Part shown: positions 19,801 through 28,366 of the stretch, piece after piece | Numbering within the stretch: the first letter of the stretch is position 1 | Layout of the letters: the number at the start of each line of letters is the position of its first letter | Assembly: GCF_009931115.1 (NCBI RefSeq) | Contig: NZ_CP047491.1 | Span: 3,547,501-3,611,500, forward strand | From: Microbulbifer hydrolyticus | GTDB taxonomy: Bacteria; Pseudomonadota; Gammaproteobacteria; Pseudomonadales; Cellvibrionaceae | Direction: 5' to 3' | Length of the DNA stretch: 64,000 nucleotides | Notes under the pieces: generated by a model | What the model saw: only the letters and a program-made list of their open reading frames with translations | What the model was told of the DNA's origin: nothing | Database searches by the model: none | Translations under genes and position numbers: made by a program

Positions 19801-20169
19801 CTCCAGCACACTGCGGTCCGGCAGTGAGCCCATGTCCTCGGAAGAGATGGAGTCGACGAAGGTGTCGGCGTTGCGCTTGATCTCCTGTGCGCTCTGCAGG
19901 TTGTAGCGCACTCCGCTGACCGAAACCTCCTCCAGTGCGCCGTCGTAAGCGGGGCTGCTTAGTTCACTATCGTCACTATTGGATTGTTGTTGAACAGCCT
20001 CACCCTGCTCACCCTGCGATGCTTCGACCTCACCGTCCTGGGCATACGCGAAGCCCGGCCCCGCCACTGCGGTAGTGGTTGCCAGGGCGAAAATGACTTC
20101 CGAGAGCCGATTTTTCTTGAATCGGTTTTTCTGGAACTGTTTTTTATTGATCTTTTTGGTACTAAACAT
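16873..20169 (-). CDS. TonB-dependent receptor 2 (oligosaccharide uptake, outer membrane)
   Basis: A 1098-aa receptor. The N-terminus is very basic (MFSTKKINKKQFQKNRFKKN), followed by a signal peptide ending GFAYAQ and an acidic, Gln-rich spacer of about 45 residues. Then come LEEVSVSGVRYNLQSAQEIK and the plug block FVDSISSEDMGSLPDRSVLE. The barrel ends YALIVRANF. It is divergent from the GH10 xylanase lipoprotein across a 435-bp operator-rich region, which strongly suggests co-induction by xylan products. It differs clearly from receptor 1 in sequence, so it probably takes a different oligomer size or decoration. Confidence 0.95.
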   Translation of the reverse strand: MFSTKKINKKQFQKNRFKKNRLSEVIFALATTTAVAGPGFAYAQDGEVEASQGEQGEAVQQQSNSDDSELSSPAYDGALEEVSVSGVRYNLQSAQEIKRNADTFVDSISSEDMGSLPDRSVLEAMQRMPGVSIERFSGADDPDHFGVEGSGAVIRGMTATRSEFNGRDSFTANSGRGLSFQDVPPELMGGVDVYKNQSADMIEGGIGGTVSLRTRKPFDSPEQTFSVSADYSQGDLDEKSTPSVSALYSDRWTTEAGEFGVLFNVAHSELQGTSHGIQSDTYLNFDAEGIAGAEGFDTVWLPNASNFFQKSDDRERKGYAGAFQWASADETILATAQFMRSDSRLSWAENAVKYQGDSYDAARTVGPLAGTEFSFDDDGVFEQGSMVTEAGWRGGYAPGGDQYGSKFQTDTRVKDTHTVVDDVAFNLQLTPNENWEYSFDLQYIQAETQDDDLQVALGQWMSQTYDASGDTPTLVVGDPNQPYDGSSDPNWFKDPQNYWWRSAMDHYERSEGESIAGRFDGTYYFSEEPLGLLRAAKFGARMAQRDQTVRITSYNWGTIGAEWNTPYYLNDPEVANQPYEYVNFSDFHRGGVLSVPGGGFLFPDADYVKGVIQGNRDLFISSDGDPWEPYPTRDDIIAKGIFQAPEVFDTTETNRAAYVRLDFGSDETALRFSGNVGLRYVELEREALGSVQYPDFVGLPYPDGAPVVLNDYDSIEEWATQAVLDERFATEREAMAYARDANNWLTPEEKAFGNDAFSTEEAWSKYSTVLPSVNLKLELREDLLARFAVSKAIALPDMSEVKNQAVIGARQLGVVREDGPVEPPVDGEETEDTGTNIVSVAPVDWTGSGGNPYLWPMESIQYDASVEWYFADVGSFTTSLFYKDLSDTFIKGAFPRDFANPQTGQVQTVDFESTVNGGDGFMQGVELAYQQFYDFLPAPFDGVGLQLNYTWIDSGLSNSGVEGAGEPTTGEEEAFDRYPLPDISLLPLRGVSEHTFNVVGMYEKGPWSARLAYNWRSKYLLTTRDTISKYPIFNDDAGYMDGSVFYNFDNGVTVGLQASNLLDTQTETIMQLDNQGTQAGRSWFIQDRRYALIVRANF

Positions 20170-20264
20170 GGGCGTGCCCCCATCTCGCTGTGTGCCGCCG
20201 CACGGGAGTTCATCACGCTCCGGAGCGGCTGCGGCGGCTTGTTATTGTGAGTGTGAATTCTGCT

Positions 20265-20280
20265 TTGTTACCGCTAACAA
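20265..20280. promoter_or_regulatory. Operator TTGTTACCGCTAACAA before TonB receptor 2
   Basis: TTGTTA-CCGC-TAACAA is a palindrome 96 bp upstream of the receptor ATG. Its core GTTAGCGGTAAC differs from the GGTAGCG boxes by one base per half-site. It resembles the xyl-box (TGGTAGCGCTAACA) I recall from Xanthomonas xylan loci. Confidence 0.7.
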
Positions 20281-20378
20281 TTTCTAGAATTATTCACTCA
20301 CGCCCCCACTGTCAAGGACTTTCACCCCCCCAGTCTAGGCGCTATGGCCGCCCAGTGGAGGACTTTGGCGCCACTTGT

Positions 20379-20410
20379 TGTAAACGTTTACATCGAATGG
20401 TAGCGTTATC
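20379..20410. promoter_or_regulatory. Composite operator before the GH10 xylanase
   Basis: TGTAAACGTTTACA (20379-20392, perfect palindrome) is followed after 6 bp by GGTAGCGTTATC (20399-20410). The same pair with the same 6-bp spacing recurs at 26183-26214. No gene is credible between 20170 and 20604. Confidence 0.75.
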
Positions 20411-20604
20411 GGAAGTTGGGCCGCAGAGCTCAGCGTATGAGATGTGCGCCAATAAAAATAGCGATGACTCCAGCGATGGCACGCCCGAATTCTGTGGGGC
20501 CTCCCTGCGTCAGTAGCCTGGGGCGGCGCCCCAACGCCGCCCTGACAAACCGTATTTACAACAAAAAAGCCCGGAAAACCGGGTCAACGGGAAGGGTATC
20601 GACC

Positions 20605-23229
20605 ATGAAAAACACTCTGTTTCCAATTGCCGTACTGGCTGTGGCCATAGCCTCCGCCGGCTGTACCAATAAAGAAATCGAACAGCCCGATCAGGCGCAG
20701 GTGACCGATAACAATCTCGCCCCGACCGCCGATGCTGGCCCGGACCGCACGGTAAGCGAAGGCGCCAGCGTGACCCTCTCCGGCTCCGGCTCAGACATGG
20801 ACGGCAGCATTGCCAGTTACAACTGGAGCCAGGTTTCCGGCCCTTCCGTAACGCTGACCGCCGGTGACGCTGGCACCACCACCTTTACCGCGCCGGCAGT
20901 GGAGTCCTCTTCCCAGCTGGTTTTTGAGCTGCGCGTCAACGACGACGGCGGTGCCGCCAGCCCCGCAGACGCGGTGACGGTCACGGTGCTCCCGACCTAC
21001 GACAAGTTCTTTGGTACCGCCATCGAGCACCCGGACGACTACAACCAGCTCACCACCTATTTCAACCAGATCACCCCCGGCAATGCGGCCAAGTGGGGCA
21101 GCGTGGAATCCGAACGGGATATGCCGGTGTGGACGGACCTCGATACCGCCCATACCTTTGCCGAGAGCAACAATCTTCACTTCAAATTCCACACCCTGTT
21201 CTGGGGCCAGCAGCAACCGGGCTGGATTGAGGGCCTGACTGCTGAAGAACAGCGCGCAGAGATCGATGAGTGGCTGACCGATGTGGCCGCGCGCTACCCG
21301 AACCTGGATATGATCGATGTGGTCAACGAGCCACTGCATGCGCCCCCCGCCTATAAAGAGGCCCTGGGTGGCGACGGTGATACCGGTTGGGACTGGCTGA
21401 TTACCGCTTTTGAGCTGGCCCGCGAGCACTTCCCCGAGTCCAAGCTCATTCTCAACGACTACAACATTCTCAACCTGGAAGATGCCACGGAAGATTACCT
21501 GGCACTGGTGGATCTGCTGAACAGCCGCGACCTGATTGATGGAGTGGGTGTACAGGCACACTTCCTCGAGCAGTCTCTCGGGGTGGATGTGGCAGCCAAC
21601 CTGGATACCCTGGCCAGTGCCGGGTTGCCCATCTATGTTTCCGAGCTGGACATCAACTTCGCCGACGACGCGCGCCACGCCAACAAGTTGCGCGAGCTAT
21701 TTACCGTATTCTGGGAACACCCGGCGGTGGCCGGGGTCACCCACTGGGGTTACCGCCAGGGTTATATGTGGCGCAGCGAAGCCTGGCTGCTGGCCAGCGA
21801 CGGCACCGAGCGTGCCGGCCTGCAGTGGCTGAACTGCTACCTGGCAGAAAACCAGGACTGCGATGTACTGGTTCCGGAATACGTCCCTGGCGGCTGGAGC
21901 GGCAGCGATGAGTTGCTCACCCTGGAAGCGGAACTCTACGACGAGGGACGCGGGGTACAGGCTGCCGGCAATATCGTCGCGCAGACGGATCTAGGCGACT
22001 GGATTCGCTTCCAGTCGGTGGAATTCAACGAGGCCTGGGACAGCTTCAGCGTCAACTACGCCAAAGGCGCCGGCGAAGCCGGCAGTATTTCGATTCGCCT
22101 GGGCAGCCTCGATGCCGCCGATGCCCTGAACGTGCAGCTGCCGGCCACCAACGGCTGGAGTGACTTCCAGACCATCACCGCAGACTGGTCGCCAGTCTCC
22201 GGGACACAGGATGTCTACGTGCGTTTCAATGACGTGGCGGGCGTGGGCAATATCGACTGGCTGCGCTTTGGGGTTGCCGGTGCCGAGCCGGTCAACAACC
22301 TGGTGAGCAATGGCGACTTCGAGCAGGGCGCCGATGGCTGGGGTGCTGGCTGGGCCGGCGGTGCTTTGAGCACTTCCACTGACTACGCCAAGTCCGGCAA
22401 TCGCAGTCTGCTGGCTTCCGGGTTTGGCAGCGGCGCCTATGCGACCTATGACCTGACTACGTTACTGGAACCCGGCACCAATTATCCGGTCAGTGCCTGG
22501 GCGCTGCATACCGGTGCCGGGGCCGCACAGATCACCCTGGTCACCAAGCTGGCCTGTGAGGGTCAGAGCGATCAGTACATCTGGCTGAATAACCAGGGCG
22601 AAGCACCCGCACAAACCTGGGTGCAGCTGAGCGGTCTTCTGGAAATTGCCGCAGACTGCCAGATCAATGAAGCCCTGCTCTACTTCGAGAACACTCCTGG
22701 CGGTACCGATGTCTACATCGATGCAGTGGAGGTGATTGCACCGGGCGGCGAGGAGCCGGCGAGCAATAACCTGATTACCGACGGTGGTTTTGAGGGTACG
22801 GCGCTGTCGTCCAGCTGGAGTGCCTGGTGGACTGGCGGCACTTCTCTGGCCATCAGCGACGAACAGGCGCAGGCGGGCAGTCAAAGCCTGAAAATTTCCG
22901 ACCGCGTGGAAAACTCGATGCCCTCTTACGATCTGACATCGAAAGTGGAAGCGGGTGCGACGTACGATGTGAGCCTCTTTGTACAACATTCCGGCCCCGA
23001 AGCAGCACCGATATCACTTACCCAAAAGCTGGTCTGTGAAGGCGCGGACGATGCTTATGTGGGCGTGGCTTCTGCTGAGAGTATGGCGGCCAACACATGG
23101 ACGGAAATGACCGGAACGCTGGAAGTCCCGGGTGATTGCACCGTGAATGAATTGCGGTTGTACTTTGAGGGCATCCCGGCTGCGGTGGAAACGCTATATA
23201 TTGATGAGTTTTCGGTTACTCCGCAGTGA
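20605..23229 (+). CDS. Lipoprotein GH10 endo-xylanase, PKD-GH10-CBM6-CBM-CBM
   Basis: An 874-aa modular xylanase starting at ATG 20605 (AAGGG 9 nt upstream). The lipoprotein signal peptide ends ASAGC with C20. A PKD-like domain covers about 38-129. GH10 covers about 132-412, with acid/base E242 in DVVNEPL and nucleophile E347 in IYVSELDI. A CBM6-like module (about 437-592) ends VGNIDWLRFG. Two related CBM4/9/22-like jelly-roll modules start NLVSNGDFEQGADGW (about 600) and NLITDGGFEGTALSSSW (about 745). Lipid anchoring suggests a surface or outer-membrane enzyme that delivers oligomers to the divergent receptor. It cuts internal beta-1,4-xylosidic bonds. Confidence 0.95.
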   Translation: MKNTLFPIAVLAVAIASAGCTNKEIEQPDQAQVTDNNLAPTADAGPDRTVSEGASVTLSGSGSDMDGSIASYNWSQVSGPSVTLTAGDAGTTTFTAPAVESSSQLVFELRVNDDGGAASPADAVTVTVLPTYDKFFGTAIEHPDDYNQLTTYFNQITPGNAAKWGSVESERDMPVWTDLDTAHTFAESNNLHFKFHTLFWGQQQPGWIEGLTAEEQRAEIDEWLTDVAARYPNLDMIDVVNEPLHAPPAYKEALGGDGDTGWDWLITAFELAREHFPESKLILNDYNILNLEDATEDYLALVDLLNSRDLIDGVGVQAHFLEQSLGVDVAANLDTLASAGLPIYVSELDINFADDARHANKLRELFTVFWEHPAVAGVTHWGYRQGYMWRSEAWLLASDGTERAGLQWLNCYLAENQDCDVLVPEYVPGGWSGSDELLTLEAELYDEGRGVQAAGNIVAQTDLGDWIRFQSVEFNEAWDSFSVNYAKGAGEAGSISIRLGSLDAADALNVQLPATNGWSDFQTITADWSPVSGTQDVYVRFNDVAGVGNIDWLRFGVAGAEPVNNLVSNGDFEQGADGWGAGWAGGALSTSTDYAKSGNRSLLASGFGSGAYATYDLTTLLEPGTNYPVSAWALHTGAGAAQITLVTKLACEGQSDQYIWLNNQGEAPAQTWVQLSGLLEIAADCQINEALLYFENTPGGTDVYIDAVEVIAPGGEEPASNNLITDGGFEGTALSSSWSAWWTGGTSLAISDEQAQAGSQSLKISDRVENSMPSYDLTSKVEAGATYDVSLFVQHSGPEAAPISLTQKLVCEGADDAYVGVASAESMAANTWTEMTGTLEVPGDCTVNELRLYFEGIPAAVETLYIDEFSVTPQ

Positions 23230-23280
23230 TTTGGTGAATAACTTCGTAGCTTAGCCCGGTGGCGGCAGATCGCCGGTTCG

Positions 23281-23307
23281 TGGACGGCGGTCTCTGACCG
23301 CCGTCCA
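23281..23307. repeat. Strong 12-bp hairpin between convergent genes
   Basis: TGGACGGCGGTC and its perfect complement are separated by TCT. It lies 52 nt after the GH10 stop. There is no T-run on either side, so it may stabilise mRNA 3' ends rather than act as an intrinsic terminator. Confidence 0.7.
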
Positions 23308-23324
23308 ACAAAAACATTCACTCC

Positions 23325-23382
23325 CAAGACCCACAAGACCCACAAGACCCACAAGACCCACAAGACCCACAAGACCCACAAG
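23325..23382. repeat. 9-bp tandem repeat (minisatellite), unit CAAGACCCA
   Basis: Six full head-to-tail copies of CAAGACCCA plus CAAG lie in the gap between the GH10 and GH3 3' ends. Although the unit is a multiple of three, no credible gene covers it. Confidence 0.92.
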
Positions 23383-23436
23383 CGCAACAGTGGGTATTGT
23401 GAGTCTTATGGGTATTGGGACAATCGATAACACTTT

Positions 23437-26127
23437 CTACTGAATGGCCACGGTCGCTTCCGCAATCTGCGGTGCTGCCAGGTATTCCCCCTGCCCTGAC
23501 CCGACCGTGAGGTGTAACCGGCCGCGGTAAGGCTGGAAGACACCGTCGTTGTCTACGTAGGCAATATCGTCGCTCTCGATCACAAACGAGAGTTCGGCCG
23601 AATCACCGGGGGCCAGTTGCGTGTGCCTGAAAGCTTTCAGTTCACGGATCGGGACCTCGACCGGCGCATCCGGCATGCTCAGGTAAACCTGACTGATTTC
23701 GCCACCGGCTCGCTCACCACGGTTGGTCACGGTTACATCAACCGCAAGATCCTGCCCTGACGCAATGGCTTCGGGAACCTTCAGGTCACTGTAGGCAAAT
23801 TCTGTGTAACTGAGGCCGTGGCCAAATGGATAGAGCACATCGCCGGTAAAGTAGCGATAGGTGCGATTGGCAAACGAATAGCCCTTGAAGTCCGGCAGGT
23901 CCTCGACACTGCGATAGAAGGTCACCGGCAGACGAGCGGACGGGTTCGCATCCCCCCATAGCACGCGTGCCAGCGCCGTACCGGTGGCTTCGCCGGGATA
24001 GAACGCCTGCACAATCGCGTTGAGGTTTTTATCCTCCCAGTTCAGGGCCATGGCACTGCCGCTGAAGTTCACCATGACGATCGGCTTGCCCAGTGTTTTC
24101 AGCTTGCGCAGCAGCGCTTGCTGTACCGCGGGCAGCTGGATATCGGTGCGGTCTCCGCGATCAAACCCTGCCAGCTCTACCGACATTTCCTCGCCCTCGA
24201 GCTCCGCGGAGATACCGCCGGTAAAGATAATGACCTCCGCCCCACGTGCCACCTCCAGCGCCTCGGCCACATAGTCCCGGGAGGTATTCACCCACTTCAG
24301 CTGCACTTCCGGTTCCAGCGGGCTACCCGATACGGTGCGCAGGAACACATCCGAAAGAGTCAGGGTATATTCCTCTCCGGCCAAAAGTGAGATCGGGCCC
24401 TCGACAGGCTGACCATTGATCGACAGCGCTGCACCGGTTTTAAACAGGTAGCTTCCAGACTCCTGTGGTACCAGTATACCGCTCCACACCACCCCGAAGT
24501 CCCCGTTTACCGTGTCATCCACCGGAGAGCGGCGCCAGTGGAAATCCACCTCAGTATCGATACGGGTAACCGCCGGCGCCTCTGCCAGTGTGGTTGCCGG
24601 TATATAGCGGAAATCTCGTGCTTTCTCTCCGCGGGCAAGGTCCACGGGGAAGTATTCCGCGCTCAGGCCCGCCTGCAGCGCCCCATTCGGGTCGCGGTGA
24701 AACAGATTCTCCGCGCTTACGACTTCATAGTGCCCGTACTGATCGGCGATCAGCGGAGAACCCGGGGCATACACCACCTGTTCGGCGCCCGCCCGCGCCC
24801 GGATTCCCGCCAGCGGCGTCACCGCTTGTATCGGTGTGCCGTGATAATTTCCTACCAGTACGGAAAAATTGGTGGCATTGGGGCCGATAACCGCAACCCT
24901 GGTGCCCTCTGCCAGGGGGAGCACGCCGTCGTTTTTCAGCAGCACCATGGATTTTTCGGCGACTTTTTCCGCCAGTGCCAGATGCGCCTCTGAGCCTACG
25001 ACCGACATGGGAATCTTTGTGTAGGGCACGGAATCTGCGGGGTCGAACATGCCCAGCTTGAAACGCGTGGTAAACAGACGTTTGAGCGCGGTGTCGATAT
25101 CACTTTCATCGATCATTTCACGCTGCAGAGCGAACCCCAGGTTGGCAAAGGTACTGAGGCGGCCCGTGCCACAGTTCACGTCGGTGCCGGCCTTCAGTGC
25201 CCAGGCCGCGGCCGCTGCCGGCGCCTTGACCACGTTGTGCGCATCGGGCTCGTAAAAATCGGCAATCGCACCGCAGTCGGATACCACATGCCCGTTAAAG
25301 CCCCACTGCTCCCGCAGGGTTTCTTTCAGCAGCATGTCGCTGCCACAGGCAGGTTCGCCATTGACCCGGTTGTAAGCGCACATGACCGCTTCCACGTCCG
25401 CCTCCACCACCGCGGTCTTGAACGCCGGGAAATAGGTCTCGGCCAGATCTTTGCGGCTCGCCGTATAGTCATCGGAGTGGCGGGATTTTTCCGGGCCGCT
25501 GTGCACCGCAAAATGCTTCGCCATCGCCGCGGTTTTCAGATAGCGGGGGTCGTCCCCCTGAAGCCCATTGATAAAGGACACTGCCATCTGGCCCGTCAGA
25601 TAAGGGTCTTCACCGTAGGTCTCCTGTCCCCGCCCCCAGCGCGGGTCGCGAAAGATATTGATGTTGGGTGACCAGAATGTCAGCCCGGTATAACGAAACG
25701 CCATGCCGTTATCGGCAAAGTAGTGGTGTTTGGCCCGCGCCTCGTCGGAAATTGCGACCGCCACCTCGCCCAGCAATTGATCGTCAAAGGTTGCCGCCAA
25801 TCCAATCGCCTGGGGAAAGACCGTGGCCTTGCCGGCACGGGCCACGCCGTGCAGGGCCTCGTTCCACCAGTCATATTTCGGCACCCCCAACCGCTCGATC
25901 GCCGGCGCATCGTTGTACAGCTGGCCAATTTTTTCCGACAGGGTCATCCGCTCCACCAGATCATCCACCCGCTGCGGTATGGGAAGCGCGGTATCGAGAT
26001 AGGGCGGGCTGCCGCCAGCATCGTGCAGTGTGGCAACAGTGTCGGTGTGGTCCGCAGTATCTAAAGGCCCCCTGCTACAAGCAGCGAGCAGCAGAACACA
26101 CAGCGGAAAGGACAGGGCTTTATTCAT
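23437..26127 (-). CDS. GH3 lipoprotein glycosidase (beta-xylosidase/glucosidase) with PA14 domain
   Basis: An 896-aa GH3 enzyme. The lipoprotein signal LLLAACS puts the lipid on C17. The N-terminal GH3 barrel carries KHFAVHSGPE and the nucleophile D284 in HVVSDCGAI. The alpha/beta sandwich follows (VLPLAEGTRVAVIGPNATNF). A PA14-like insert is visible around 455-610 (GLSAEYFPVDLARGEKARDF to LKWVNTSRDY). A fibronectin-III-like C-terminal domain contains SYTEFAYSDL. PA14 in GH3 enzymes narrows the active site toward short substrates. Removal of terminal xylose (or glucose) from xylo-oligomers is inferred from the locus. It is divergent from the acetylesterase over a shared composite operator. 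Confidence 0.94.
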   Translation of the reverse strand: MNKALSFPLCVLLLAACSRGPLDTADHTDTVATLHDAGGSPPYLDTALPIPQRVDDLVERMTLSEKIGQLYNDAPAIERLGVPKYDWWNEALHGVARAGKATVFPQAIGLAATFDDQLLGEVAVAISDEARAKHHYFADNGMAFRYTGLTFWSPNINIFRDPRWGRGQETYGEDPYLTGQMAVSFINGLQGDDPRYLKTAAMAKHFAVHSGPEKSRHSDDYTASRKDLAETYFPAFKTAVVEADVEAVMCAYNRVNGEPACGSDMLLKETLREQWGFNGHVVSDCGAIADFYEPDAHNVVKAPAAAAAWALKAGTDVNCGTGRLSTFANLGFALQREMIDESDIDTALKRLFTTRFKLGMFDPADSVPYTKIPMSVVGSEAHLALAEKVAEKSMVLLKNDGVLPLAEGTRVAVIGPNATNFSVLVGNYHGTPIQAVTPLAGIRARAGAEQVVYAPGSPLIADQYGHYEVVSAENLFHRDPNGALQAGLSAEYFPVDLARGEKARDFRYIPATTLAEAPAVTRIDTEVDFHWRRSPVDDTVNGDFGVVWSGILVPQESGSYLFKTGAALSINGQPVEGPISLLAGEEYTLTLSDVFLRTVSGSPLEPEVQLKWVNTSRDYVAEALEVARGAEVIIFTGGISAELEGEEMSVELAGFDRGDRTDIQLPAVQQALLRKLKTLGKPIVMVNFSGSAMALNWEDKNLNAIVQAFYPGEATGTALARVLWGDANPSARLPVTFYRSVEDLPDFKGYSFANRTYRYFTGDVLYPFGHGLSYTEFAYSDLKVPEAIASGQDLAVDVTVTNRGERAGGEISQVYLSMPDAPVEVPIRELKAFRHTQLAPGDSAELSFVIESDDIAYVDNDGVFQPYRGRLHLTVGSGQGEYLAAPQIAEATVAIQ

Positions 26128-26182
26128 TGTTATCTTCCTTAGGCTTTCGCGACCAACGAGTGTAACCAGCGCCTCAACATAT

Positions 26183-26214
26183 TGTAAACGTTTACATTAA
26201 TTGGTAGCGTTACC
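26183..26214. promoter_or_regulatory. Composite operator between GH3 and the acetylesterase
   Basis: TGTAAACGTTTACA (26183-26196) and GGTAGCGTTACC (26203-26214) are separated by 6 bp. This is the same order and spacing as before the GH10 gene. It lies 56 bp upstream of the GH3 ATG and 102 bp upstream of the esterase ATG. Confidence 0.78.
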
Positions 26215-26315
26215 CGGGAGTGCAGAACCTCCACAGACCGCGTCCGGTCATCGGCGACCGCTGACAGCCGCGCCAGAATAAAAACCACCTGCACCACAGC
26301 GATGAGGAAGCCAAC

Positions 26316-28346
26316 ATGCAAGCTCGCCTTTCCACCCGTGTGTGCCTGACGTTCGGGCTGATCACCACTCTGTCACTTACCACTCCGGCAACCGCGGAAG
26401 TCACCCTGCCCAGGCTCGTCAGCGACGGCATGGTGCTGCAGCGGGAGGCACCGGTAAAAATCTGGGGCTGGGCGGATGCCGGGGAGCGGGTACAGGTGGA
26501 GTTCCTCGGTGAACAATACCGCACCGAGGCCAGCGACGGCGGCGACTGGTCCATCACCCTGAAGCCCGCACCCGCCGGCGGCCCTCACACCCTGCGCGTG
26601 CGCGGTGACAACGAAATACAGCTGAATGACATCCTGCTGGGGGACGTGTGGCTGGCCTCCGGGCAGTCCAATATGGAGTACCCGATCAACCGCATTGCCC
26701 ACGCCTTTGCCGATGAGATTGCGGCGGTGGACAACCCGCGTATCCGCCAGTTCCAGGTGCCGCAGACCTACGACTTCAATGCGCCGCAGCTGGATCTATC
26801 CGATGGGCAGTGGCTGCCGGCCACACCGCAGAATATCCAGAACTTTTCCGCGGTGGCCTATTTCTTTGCCGACAAAACCCAGCAGCGCGAACAGGTTCCC
26901 ATCGGCGTGATCAACAGCAGCCTGGGCGGCTCGCCCGCGGAGGCCTGGGTAAGCGAGGAAACCCTGCAGCAGTTTCCCGCACACCTGGCAGAAAAGAAAA
27001 AGTTTGAAGACTCGCAGCGGATCGAATCTATCCGCCGCGAAGATCGCGCGCGCAGCGACCGCTGGTACGCCACAGCGGCACAAAAAGATCGTGGCCAACG
27101 CCCAGGGAAAACACCCTGGTATGCCCCCGAGCTGGAAACAAAAGACTGGGAGACTTTTTCCGTTCCCGGTTACTGGGCGGACCAGGCCGGGATCGAAGAG
27201 AAAGGAGTTTTCTGGCTGCGCAAAACCATCACGCTGCCGCAAGTCCAGGCCGGCAAGGCGGCGCTACTGGAGCTGGGGCGCATCGTGGATGCCGATGAAA
27301 CCTGGATCAACGGCCACAAGGTCGGCAACACCACCTACCTCTACCCCCGCCGGCGCTACCAGGTACCGGCAGGGGTGCTGCAGGCGGGAGAGAATGTCAT
27401 CGCCATTCGCGTGACCAACAACGGCGGTGCCCGCGGCGGCTTTGTTGAAGACAAGCCCTACCAGCTGACGGTGGGCGGCGAGTCACTTGACCTGAAAGGC
27501 CCATGGCAATTCAGGCAGTCCGCACAATTACCTCAGCTGGAAAGCCAGACCTTTGTGCGCTGGAAGCCGGGCGGCCTGTACAACGCCATGCTGCACCCGC
27601 TGCAGAACTACCGTATCAAGGGCGCACTCTGGTATCAGGGCGAGTCCAACGTGGGGCGTGCACAGGAATACCGCAAACTATTCCCGGCACTGATCCGCGA
27701 CTGGCGCGCAGGCTGGGCGCAGAACGCCGGGCAGCAAGAATTGCCCTTCCTGTTTGTGCAGCTGGCAAATTTCCTCGAACCGAAAACCTCCCCCGGCGAC
27801 AGCGCCTGGGCAGAACTGCGCGCGGCCCAGGCCAGCGCACTTTCACTGGATGACACGGCAATGGCGGTCATCATCGACGCCGGTGAATGGAACGATATTC
27901 ATCCGCTCGACAAGAAAACCGTGGGCGAGCGCCTGGCACTGGCGGCAGCAAGCCGTGTCTACGGCCACAAGGACATCACGGGCTCCGGGCCTCAACTGCA
28001 ATCGGCGCAAGTGAATGAGGAAAAAATCGTACTGAGCTTTTCACATACCGATGGTGGTCTGACAGCAAAACCCTGTGCGTCGAATTGCAGCAACCGCGGC
28101 CCGGCTTCAGAACTGTTTGAATTTGCCGTCGCCGGCAGCGACGGCAAATTTCACTGGGCCAACGCCCGGATCAATGGACGCAGGGTGGAGGTGTGGAGCG
28201 ACCAGGTACCCGTGCCTGAGGTTGTGCGCTATGCCTGGGCCGACAACCCGACCGGGGCCAACCTGTACAACGGAGCCGGGCTACCAGCCGCGCCGTTCCA
28301 GATTACCGCTCAGGCACGCCCGCCTGAAACGTCCCACAATCACTAG
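26316..28346 (+). CDS. SASA/CE20-like carbohydrate acetylesterase
   Basis: A 676-aa secreted esterase of the sialate O-acetylesterase/SGNH type. The signal peptide ends TPATA. GDVWLASGQSNMEYP contains nucleophile S118. ALWYQGESNVGRAQEY is the second conserved block, and WNDIHPLDKK provides the Asp/His pair. An inserted jelly-roll region (about 270-400, WFLRKTITLP-like) splits the SGNH domain, as in CE20-type xyloglucan acetylesterases. Within a glucuronoxylan locus, deacetylation of xylan oligomers is the likely job. GAGGAAG 6 nt upstream supports the start. It begins a rightward run with the aldo/keto reductase, GH9 and GH43 genes. Confidence 0.9.
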   Translation: MQARLSTRVCLTFGLITTLSLTTPATAEVTLPRLVSDGMVLQREAPVKIWGWADAGERVQVEFLGEQYRTEASDGGDWSITLKPAPAGGPHTLRVRGDNEIQLNDILLGDVWLASGQSNMEYPINRIAHAFADEIAAVDNPRIRQFQVPQTYDFNAPQLDLSDGQWLPATPQNIQNFSAVAYFFADKTQQREQVPIGVINSSLGGSPAEAWVSEETLQQFPAHLAEKKKFEDSQRIESIRREDRARSDRWYATAAQKDRGQRPGKTPWYAPELETKDWETFSVPGYWADQAGIEEKGVFWLRKTITLPQVQAGKAALLELGRIVDADETWINGHKVGNTTYLYPRRRYQVPAGVLQAGENVIAIRVTNNGGARGGFVEDKPYQLTVGGESLDLKGPWQFRQSAQLPQLESQTFVRWKPGGLYNAMLHPLQNYRIKGALWYQGESNVGRAQEYRKLFPALIRDWRAGWAQNAGQQELPFLFVQLANFLEPKTSPGDSAWAELRAAQASALSLDDTAMAVIIDAGEWNDIHPLDKKTVGERLALAAASRVYGHKDITGSGPQLQSAQVNEEKIVLSFSHTDGGLTAKPCASNCSNRGPASELFEFAVAGSDGKFHWANARINGRRVEVWSDQVPVPEVVRYAWADNPTGANLYNGAGLPAAPFQITAQARPPETSHNH

Positions 28347-28366
28347 TCGTTCACAGGAGTGTGTTT

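Noticed and set aside
20170..20604. Upstream in-frame extension of the xylanase from 20416
   Set aside because: It would bury the lipoprotein signal peptide behind 63 residues; the ATG at 20605 has a good ribosome-binding site.
23055..23433. Short leftward frames translating the 9-bp repeat as repeated VLW or GLV
   Set aside because: Product of the minisatellite; no start signal and no non-repeat domain.
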